Shown one piece after another: positions 57,391-64,000 of a stretch of 64,000 nt of DNA. Position 1 is the first letter of the stretch. Every line of letters begins with the position of its first letter. The translations under genes were made by a program, and so were the position numbers. The stretch is from Stomorhina lunata (Eukaryota > Arthropoda > Insecta > Diptera > Rhiniidae): positions 57,785,709 to 57,849,708 of the forward strand of contig OW121741.1 in NCBI GenBank assembly GCA_933228675.1. The letters are read 5' to 3'. The notes beneath the pieces are model-generated. The model searched no databases, had not been told where the DNA came from, and saw only the letters and a program-made list of their open reading frames with translations.

Positions 57391-57719
57391 CACTTATGCA
57401 CTTGTTTTTTATGTTAAAATTTTCTTGGTTTGTTTAACTTTTTTTTTCTTTTAATTATTATTAAATATTTTTTGTTCTTCACACTCTTTAAATTCACTTA
57501 TATATTTATAAATCGTCTATTTTCGATACAATATATTTAAGTTAATTGTTGTTTTTTTAATATAATTATTTAGGGTTTCTTAAAGAAGGACCCAGAAAAA
57601 CACGACCGTCTCTTAACAGAAAAGAATATTGATGATGATCCTAAAAATAAATCAATAATTTGGCCATATAATTTCACTATTAGAAGTCGATCAGAGACAA
57701 AAGTCTAAAAACGACCCAC

Positions 57720-59194
57720 CCTAATTTACAGCTCAGGTGGAGAAGATAAAAGACATCGAATTAAATATGTGTACCCAACGATTTGGTTACACCGCAGTGA
57801 GCATTCGATTGGTTCCTGATACTTTTGTCAAACGCGAAAAAACTCTGTTATATTTCACTATAGTATTCTAGATAAAATTCAATATTATAATACTGATTCT
57901 GTTATGCCCGCTATAATCCGTTCAAAAGAAAGACCAAATGCTTCTTCTGAAGAAAATCAAGCATTATGTTTTAATGATGTTAAGTCACTCTGCGACCCTA
58001 GCGGCATTGGTGCTGCATCAGAATTTCAAGCCACTCAAAGCGATCTTAGTAATGATGGTCCTCATTTCATCACCCAAGCGGATTTTGATGATATTGTAAG
58101 AGATGCTAACATTTCACAAAGAAGTGCTGAAATACTTGCATCATGATTGCGTGACATCTGCTCGTAAGCGGTCGAACAAACGATCTTTTGATGAGTGTTT
58201 TAATGTAGATGATAGCACAGGAATCACTTACGCGGTAGATATTAAACTACTTTTTGACACCATTGGTTATAAGTATGATGCAGAAGAATGACGTCTTTTT
58301 ATAGACGGCTCTATAAAAAGTTTAAAGGGCGTATTATTGCATATTGGAAATAAGTTACCCTTAGTTCCAGTAATTTACAGAACGAATATAGTTGAAAACT
58401 ATGACAATATTAAAGTTATTCTTTATATGTTGCGACCTTAAAATTGTTTCAATTATCACAGGACTTAAAAAGGGGTTTTCTAAGCATCAATGTTTTTTGT
58501 GCATGTGGGAAGGTCGCAGCCGAAATTTACATTACCCTGATCACAAATGGCCCCTTCGTGTGACAAACGAGATTGGTCAAAATAGTATTAAGCAAGTGCC
58601 TTTGGTACCCTCTTCCAAAATCATTCTTCCCCCCTCACATATTAAGTTGGGGCTTATTAGAAATTTTGTTCGTGCCTTAGATCCTAAAGGAGCAGCTAAA
58701 GAGTACCTAAAAACCATTTTCCCTAAATTGAGCGATGCTAAAATGTATGCAGGTATACGTGACGAAGTCTATCATCTTATTAATATTAACTTTTTTCAGG
58801 TACATTTAATGCTAAATAAGCTAAATGCTATTGAAGTCTACTGTGTTTCCAAGTTTTTTTGTCACCTATAGAAGCAAAAGCATGGCATAGTTTGGGAGAA
58901 ACAACAAAAAACTTTTTAGGTAACAACAAATCAGACAACTACAGGGATATCATTAAAGAACTTGTATATAATTTCGTAGTAATGGGTATCAACATGTTCC
59001 TAAAAATTCACTTTTTAGATAGCCATTTAGACTTCTTCCGAGATAACTTAGGAAATTTTTCCGATGAACATGGTGAAAGCTTTCACCAGGAAATCTCGAC
59101 TATTCAAACAAGGTTTAAAGGAAAAAATCCCTGTCACATGATGGCCGAATATTGCTGGGGAATACGTCGTGAATCAGATTGCCCAAATAAGTGA
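57720..59194 (+). pseudogene. CMC-type transposase, fourth copy (copy D)
   Basis: The most complete copy of the second subfamily. Around 57740-57830 it has YPTIWLHRSEHS and YFCQT, matching the DCYFC region. Then SNDGPHFITQADFDDIVRDA, the first Asp in LFIDGS (~58300, just after a TGA at 58289), the second Asp in CDLKIV (~58436), CX2C in CFLCMW (~58497), ILPPSHIKLGLIRNFVRALD, a 47-bp intron, LSPIEAKAW, HX4H in HFLDSH (~59013) and the Glu in SDEHGESFH (~59065), ending at a TGA at 59192. All five signature motifs of the CMC catalytic core are legible, but stops at ~57810 and 58289 and shifts near 58146 and 58830 break it. No terminal repeats were identified. The 5' side borders the Jockey element. 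Confidence 0.8.
58753..58799 (+). other. 47-bp intron in copy D transposase
   Basis: GTATACGTGACG...TTAATATTAAC TTTTTTCAG. Splicing joins TATGCAG to GTACATTTAAT and restores the Y-A-G-T-F-N order seen in copies without it. The TTAATATTAAC stretch could be the branch site. Very short even for a fly intron. Confidence 0.7.
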
Positions 59195-59335
59195 CAAAAT
59201 CTCCGTTTACATTTCTAGATATCTATTTTGTATTTTGTATATTTTTAAATTATAAACGTAATTAATTATTGCATTAAATTCATTTTGTTTAAATACATAC
59301 AAAAATCGCACAATTGTCATTACCAAATATTAAAA

Positions 59336-59940
59336 ATGCAAGTGGAAGCACAGCATCCTGATATTGATGGCCTAGATGAAGCTGCCTTGACAGTTAAGTT
59401 GGTATTATTGGAAAAATTATATTCAGATTTTGAAGCTGCTCATGATCGTCTCGAACGTGAAAATCATGCTGAAATGGATAGCAGTTTACCAATTGAAGTT
59501 TCAACAATATACACATCCACCAAGGCAATGCTGACACGTAAAATTATAGGTTTGAGATCAAAAACAAATTTTCAGAACTCTTCCATGGGAAGGCAATCTA
59601 CAATTAATGATCCCCAAACTTCCTTTTTGCTGCCAGTACAAAAAACACGTTTGCCAATCATACAAATACCGTCATTCAATGGCATTTACACAGAATGGCC
59701 GGATTTCTTTTCAATGTTTAAAACAGTAATTGATAATGATGACGACTTGTCCAAAATAGAAAAATTTCAACATCTAAAGACATGTTTAGCCGGACCTGCA
59801 CTTGATTCAGTTCGCTCTTTGGAAATAAGTGACTTTAATTATGATAAAGCAATTGAAATATTAAAAGATCGATTTGATAATAAACGTTTAAATTTTCAGG
59901 CACATATACGAGACATTGTAACATTGAGTAATGTTGAAAC
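59336..59940 (+). pseudogene. gag: BEL-2 gag, N-terminal part
   Basis: ATG at 59336 (MQVEAQHPDIDGLDEAALTV), preferred over the upstream TTG at 59285. Contains a coiled-coil-like N-terminus, then the BEL Gag core: RLPIIQIPSFNGIYTEWPDF, MFKTVIDNDDDLSKIEKFQH and IEILKDRFDNKRL. The frame is open up to the hAT-1 insertion at 59941 and then runs ~30 codons into the transposon to a stop at 60034. The reading frame at the target duplication (GTT GAA AC) is the same on both sides, so the coding sequence resumes exactly at 62789. Confidence 0.9.
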
Positions 59941-60933
59941 CAGCGTTACCGTTATGCGACTAAAGTCGCAATTTGCGACTTTTTCAGGTGGCCTGCGACG
60001 CAACCTGCGACTTTTCTTCTATGGCCCTTTTTAGCTACTTTTTTGAATTGTGTGCGACTTTTGACACCTTTTTACAAAATTCCCTTAAATGATTTTAGCT
60101 TATGTATAAATACCCTCACTTTGAGAAGTCTTTTTGTACAATAAAAAACTAAAACAAATAAATTTTGGCGTCAGAGCCGATAGCTTTTCGACAACTCCCG
60201 CATAGTTACGTACAAAAATATTGGTTTTGTTCGTTTGTCATTATTTCATTAATATTTTACATTTATAGTTCGAGTAAAAAGAAAGAGTATTAATGAAACT
60301 AAGCAGGTGGAACACCAGTTAAAATACAATCAAGTTCAGAGTCAGAAGATGATGAAGTTTATCAACAACCCTCATGCTCTTCGAAGATGCAGAAAGTTTT
60401 TAACACCATTCCTGACCAATTTTGTGCTCAATTCGCGATGTGCTTCAGTAAAATGTTTTTAGATAAAACCTTCACGTTCTCAGCTTTAAAGGTATTTTTT
60501 ACAAACTTTTAATGCAAATCGGTTATAAATGACATCGTTTTCATACCTTTTATGTGATTTGGTCTCAGTTTGTTATCTAAAACCATTAAAAACAATATAT
60601 ACTTTTTTGTACGATTTTCCAAATCTTCATAAAATTTTAGCAAAAAATTTTTTGGTTTTAGGTGTTAAATTTTAAGAAATTTAAGTTTTCGTTTCGTCAT
60701 TTACACCTGTCGTATGTAAATGCTTCGTTCGGTTTTTTTACGTTTTTGAAATTTGCATGCCAATTACTCTAAGAAGTGCAAACTTGCGCTACTAAAATTT
60801 TGTGTTCAATATACCTGAAGTCTTAGGAGTTCAAATCTGTAATTAGATTTTCCGTACACCTAAGAGTACAAAAATTATTCGAGTTTAAAGTCGGTTTCTT
60901 AGGAATTAAAACTGTTTGATTTCTGTCTATATA

Positions 60934-60960
60934 CAGTTGCTCCAAAAAATGAGTGCTCAC
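60934..60960 (+). repeat. Tc1 left outer terminal repeat
   Basis: CAGTTGCTCCAAAAAATGAG then TGCTCAC. Inner direct copy at 61131-61151 (CCTCCAATTATTGAGTGCTCA). Confidence 0.9.
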
Positions 60961-61203
60961 GACCACCTTTATGTTGTTTGTGTCCATATTTATTATAAAT
61001 AAATAATAATTTTAAAATAAAAATTTCTCCATTTATTTATAATTTATTTAAGTTTAAAATTAAAACATTTAAAAACGCAAAAGCAATTCTTAGTATTAAA
61101 CAAAATAATAAAAATAAAGCTCAATTTACACCTCCAATTATTGAGTGCTCACTTATAATTGATAACAAAAAAAAATCACTTAGAACACAGTTTTTCATTG
61201 TAT

Positions 61204-62232
61204 TTAGTATTTGGTTTGTCCTCCCTTATTTTTAATTATGGCTTCTAATCTTCTAGAAATAGAATTGACCAAATTTTGTGTAACCTCCGGTGTAATATTA
61301 GCCCATTCTTCTTGTAAGGCCTGAATCAAATTATTTCGGTTCCGAATTTCCCTTTCTCTAATTTTTCTCTCCAAGTGTTCCCAGAGATTTTCAATCGGGT
61401 TTACATCTGGAGATTGAGGAGGGGTTTCCATCCATTTTGGGATATTATAGAGGAGCCAAAGTTTAGTATTTATGGCGACATGCTTGGGGTCGTTGTCTTG
61501 TGTAAATATATAATTTGGTGGCAGGCCTATTTTTTGTACACTGGCGGCCAAATGTGTTTTCAAAATGTCAATATATTTTTTGTGGTCTATAATGCCATCT
61601 ATAATATGTAAATTCCCGAGACCACCAACACTCATACACCCCCATACCAGAACTGAGCCTCCCCCATGTTTAAATGTGGGACGTAGATTTTCATCATTTA
61701 ATTCTTGGTAAGGCTTCCTCCATACCTTACATCGTCCATCATTGCCGTATAAATTAAATTTACTTTCGTCCGTAAAAATGACGCGATTCCAGAATTCCAT
61801 GGACTTATCTTTATAGGTTTTAGCATAGCCAAGACGTTTTTTCTTATTTACTTTGCTTATATACGGTTTTTTTCTGGCAACGCGACCATGGTAACCAGCT
61901 GAATAGAGCACATTACGAACTGTATTAACAGAAATATTGTAACCAAACTTTATGTTTAAGTCCTCTGTAATTTTTGTAGCTGGCACTTTTGGATCTTTTT
62001 TAATTTCACGTACTATATATCGTTTTTGGGCTTCAGATAAAACAGGTGGCCGCCCACATCTTGGCTCGTTCGTTAACTTTTTTGTGTTTTTATATTTATC
62101 AATAATCTTTTTCACGGTTGAATATGGTCTCTTAACAATTTTCCCAATTTCTCTGATAGATTTTTTGGAATCGCGGAGATTAATTATAATTTTTGTTTCA
62201 GCAATAGTAGTTTCCTTTCGTTTAGGAGGCAT
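61204..62232 (-). CDS. Tc1-family DDE transposase, full length (342 aa)
   Basis: Cuts the element out of DNA and inserts it at TA. Starts MPPKRKETTIAETKII at ATG 62232. Residues ~10-120 form the paired-like double helix-turn-helix that binds the terminal repeats, with a GRPP linker (CGRPPVLSEAQ) in the middle. The catalytic core follows: first Asp in VIFTDESKFNLYG (~155), a GGGSVLVWGCMS glycine box, second Asp in FTQDNDPKH (~248) and Glu in SPDVNPIENLWEHLE (~283). Exactly 34 residues separate the last Asp and Glu, the DD34E spacing of Tc1. Length is the usual ~340 residues. No stop or frameshift. It is the only unbroken gene in the window and may be active. Plus-strand frames 61375-61611 and 61952-62254 are shadows. 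Confidence 0.97.
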   Translation of the reverse strand: MPPKRKETTIAETKIIINLRDSKKSIREIGKIVKRPYSTVKKIIDKYKNTKKLTNEPRCGRPPVLSEAQKRYIVREIKKDPKVPATKITEDLNIKFGYNISVNTVRNVLYSAGYHGRVARKKPYISKVNKKKRLGYAKTYKDKSMEFWNRVIFTDESKFNLYGNDGRCKVWRKPYQELNDENLRPTFKHGGGSVLVWGCMSVGGLGNLHIIDGIIDHKKYIDILKTHLAASVQKIGLPPNYIFTQDNDPKHVAINTKLWLLYNIPKWMETPPQSPDVNPIENLWEHLERKIREREIRNRNNLIQALQEEWANITPEVTQNLVNSISRRLEAIIKNKGGQTKY

Positions 62233-62590
62233 TTTTAGGGCTTTATGTACTTAAAAATTAGTTTTAAGTATACGCTGTAACTAAAATTTCATTAATAACT
62301 TTTAAAAAGTTTGCTATTGTAATCTACTTTGTTTTGATTTTGTAAAAGTGCCGTTATTTTTCCAATCAAGAACAAAACAAAAAAGGTAATATATGATGAG
62401 CACTCACTTTTTGGAGCAAACATTTCTCTTAGATTTTGTTTTTGCTTTCATGTTTGGAATTCTTAAAATCGCTTAGAATTTTGAAGTCCATAGAAATTAA
62501 CCGTATTCCATAGCAAATCAAAAAATGTAAATAAAACTAACAAAATATATAAATTTTAATAAAAAATATATTTTAAAAATTAAAGTTGTT

Positions 62591-62618
62591 AGTGAGCACT
62601 CAGTTTTTGGAGTAACTG
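62591..62618 (-). repeat. Tc1 right outer terminal repeat
   Basis: AGTGAGCACTCAGTTTTTGG then AGTAACTG, the mirror of the left end. The inner copy is at about 62396-62417 (TGAGCACTCACTTTTTGGAG). Confidence 0.9.
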
Positions 62619-62788
62619 TATAATATCTATTCAAGTACGAATTGTTTTATGGTTTTTTGTTCATTGTTTAAGCAAAAATGTTATAAAAAAATGTGCGACT
62701 TATATTTGTTGAGCGCGACTTTTTGTGCGACTTTTTTTTAAAAGCGACTTTTTTTGCGACTTTTTCAAATTTGTCAGCGGTAACGCTG

Positions 62789-63300
62789 GTTGAAACCGGA
62801 TCTGTTGGGAGGCACCTAAGTTGAGGCACCTAAGTGACAGCGTAAACTCTCATATAAGGGCTTGGCTAACAATGGGAACCAAAGATCAGATTGCTGATTT
62901 CCTTCTAATTCATATTATTAGCCGTAAACTTGATATCGCAACTCAAACCAAGTGGGAAGAAACTACACCAGTAAACCAAATACCAAAGTGGGATCTTATG
63001 GCAAAATTTTTACAAACTTGATGCCAGACAATGGAAAACGTGAAAAATGCAGTGATAAAAGAATCGTCAAATAAACAGGTGGGACATAAATTATTTCAAC
63101 ATATAAACAAAAGTAAAAAATCATTAGTCATTTCTACTAACTCACGAAAGGTTTGTCCCATATGTAACTCCCAATCACATGCAATTTATAATTGCCCTCA
63201 ATTTCTATCACAATCTCCATCCACAAGATTCAAAGATATAAATCGTCTTAATTTATGTCTAAACTGTCTTAGAAAAGGCCATGCCGTTAAGACATAGTTT
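62789..63300 (+). pseudogene. gag: BEL-2 gag, C-terminal part with zinc knuckles
   Basis: Resumes after the target duplication. A 14-bp tandem duplication (GAGGCACCTAAGTT, 62809-62835) creates a TGA at 62822 and shifts the frame. The downstream frame reads HLSDSVNSHIRAWLTMGTKD up to an in-frame TGA at 63019-63021, then NVKNAVIKESSNKQ. Two knuckles close Gag: CPICNSQSHAIYNC and the start of CLNCLRKGHAVKT, whose last Cys is lost to a single-base deletion near 63293-63297 that shifts to the next frame. Confidence 0.88.
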
Positions 63301-64000
63301 GCTTCATATGGAAGCTATTCCAAAACCACAACAAAACACTTTGTCTAATGTTAGTAGAGATGCTTTTAATGGAAACACAAATACTACATCCAATATAAGT
63401 TTTTCTCCATCCACTTCTACTTCGGCTAATACAGCCCCCACAAACTCTTTGCCACAATCTTCTTTAGTAGTCTCAAGTAATACTCCTGAAAAAGATCCAC
63501 ATTTAACAACAACAATACTAGTAACAGCAATAGTTTTAGTCAAGAACAAAGTTGGATCTCTTATTCCTTGTAGAGCCATTCTAGACTCAGCATCACAGTC
63601 AAATTTCATAACATCTGATTTTGTAAATAAATTACAACTCAAACCAAAACATTCAACAACACTCGTATCTGGTATTGGTCAGTCTAATTTCGCTTCCAGA
63701 AAGATCGTTAACATTTCCATACAATCACGAATAAATTATATCTCAGCTTGCCTCTCATCTGTTGTAGTATCTGCTATTGTAGACAATCAACCATCATTTT
63801 CAATAAACGTATCTGATTGGAATATTCCCTCTAATATTCAGTTGGCAGACCCATTGTTTTATAAGCCACAACAAGTCGACCTATTAATAGGAGGAGACTT
63901 ATTTTTTGAAACATCGTGTGATGGAAAAATTCGTATTGGGCCAGGGTTGCCATATTTACAAAAAAACTGAATTTGGTTGTTTAGTTGCTGGTGGTGGAAT
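63281..64000 (+). pseudogene. BEL-2 aspartic protease, cut by window end
   Basis: Frame 63281-63970. A Ser/Thr/Asn-rich linker (to ~63500) precedes the protease: active-site segment CRAILDSASQSNFIT near 63570-63615, the flap-side motif LVSGIGQSNF, and the distal QQVDLLIGGDLFFE and IGPGLPYLQK that link protease to RT in BEL/Pao elements. A one-base gain in an A run at 63959-63966 produces the stop at 63968. The expected continuation is read in another frame to the end of the window. The nominal start at 63281 is not a true initiation site. The protein is part of the polyprotein. Minus-strand frame 63304-63642 is a shadow. Confidence 0.88.

Larger units (their letters stand above)
53672..57570 (-). 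mobile_element. Jockey-clade LINE, degenerate
   Basis: Non-LTR retrotransposon on the minus strand: Gag-like ORF1 with three zinc knuckles (57390-56703), APE endonuclease (56430-~55560), reverse transcriptase (~55340-53852), a ~180-bp 3' UTR with AATAAA near 53699 and an A-rich tail at ~53672-53685. The order and motifs are those of Jockey elements. Length ~3.9 kb, slightly short. The 5' limit near 57570 is uncertain. Several stops and frameshifts in both ORFs make it inactive. Its tail abuts the right end of the palindromic element. Confidence 0.85.
60934..62618 (-). mobile_element. Tc1-like transposon, apparently intact
   Basis: 1,685 bp flanked by the TA duplication (60932-60933, 62619-62620). 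Outer terminal repeats CAGTTGCTCC...GAGTGCTCAC and their mirror GTGAGCACTC...GGAGTAACTG match at 25 of 27 positions. A second pair of the same motif lies ~200 bp inside each end (about 61131-61151 and 62396-62417), which is the IR/DR layout used by Tc1/mariner relatives such as Sleeping Beauty. It carries one full transposase gene on the minus strand. It is inserted inside hAT-1. Confidence 0.93.
59941..62788 (+). mobile_element. hAT-like element (hAT-1), complete, non-autonomous
   Basis: 2,848 bp including a nested Tc1. Ends CAGCGTTACCG and CGGTAACGCTG are perfect inverted repeats, flanked by an exact 8-bp target duplication GTTGAAAC (59933-59940, 62789-62796). CAG...CTG ends with an 8-bp duplication are typical of hAT. 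Subterminal GCGACTTTT motifs are repeated about five times near each end and could be transposase binding sites. Without the Tc1 it is ~1.16 kb and encodes no transposase. A ~60-codon open stretch at about 60320-60510 (rich in Ser/Glu/Asp) is not recognisable. Confidence 0.92.
59336..64000 (+). mobile_element. BEL/Pao retrotransposon, gag-protease part (BEL-2), interrupted
   Basis: A second, distinct BEL/Pao element running off the window end. No 5' LTR or primer site was found between copy D (ends 59194) and the gag ATG, so the 5' end is probably truncated. Gag is split at 59940 by hAT-1, resumes at 62789 and is followed by zinc knuckles and protease. Confidence 0.85.

Noticed and set aside
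1..64000. tRNA, rRNA or host single-copy genes
   Set aside because: Looked for on both strands; nothing with cloverleaf pattern, rRNA core sequence or host-type exon structure was seen. Only tRNA-complementary primer sites occur.

Overview
The window looks like repeat-rich, AT-rich chromosomal DNA of an insect, most likely a higher fly (Diptera). The evidence is the set of mobile elements: BEL/Pao elements, a Drosophila-type Copia that uses half of the initiator tRNA-Met as primer, a Jockey-clade LINE, Tc1, hAT and CMC-type DNA transposons, and many copies of a DINE-1/INE-1/mini-me-like repeat with GTCY microsatellites. I found no host protein gene, tRNA or rRNA. Every recognisable reading frame belongs to a mobile element, and only one, a Tc1 transposase, is intact.

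Layout. 1-2.8 kb: a DINE-like fragment and scrambled pieces of a hAT family, then a zinc-knuckle scrap of a BEL gag. 2.8-5.1 kb: the 5' part of a BEL/Pao element (tRNA-Phe primer site, broken gag, zinc knuckles, protease) that stops abruptly at the satellite. 5.1-23.9 kb: about 600 tandem copies of a 31-bp satellite whose monomer is itself a near-perfect palindrome. The array has an internal inverted block, a 1,232-bp higher-order duplication and a 200-bp assembly gap. 24-45 kb: a mosaic of DINE-like repeats in both orientations, carrying a 3.1-kb CMC/Chapaev-like transposon (25.3-28.4 kb, long inverted arms, TAA target duplication, spliced transposase gene), a 1.0-kb hAT element (30.9-31.9 kb) and a second CMC-like element (34.6-37.3 kb). 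A third CMC transposase copy lies at 40.6-42.0 kb.

42.0-53.7 kb: a large non-coding palindromic element torn open by three later insertions: a DINE-like element (43.1-45.4 kb), an internally deleted Copia (45.5-48.7 kb, 5-bp target duplication) and a foldback/MULE-like element made of ~159-bp tandem repeats (50.2-53.6 kb, 9-bp target duplication). 53.7-57.6 kb: a degenerate Jockey LINE on the minus strand. 57.7-59.2 kb: a fourth CMC transposase copy, with a 47-bp intron. 59.3-64 kb: a second BEL gag/protease, split by a hAT-like element with a perfect 8-bp target duplication, which is itself split by a Tc1 element with an intact 342-residue transposase.

The genes do not cooperate as a pathway. 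They are layers of successive insertions, and several empty sites inside the window allow ordering and exact boundaries. The most notable items are the palindromic 31-bp satellite, the CMC-like family with four divergent copies, and the nested stacks at 42-54 kb and 59-63 kb.
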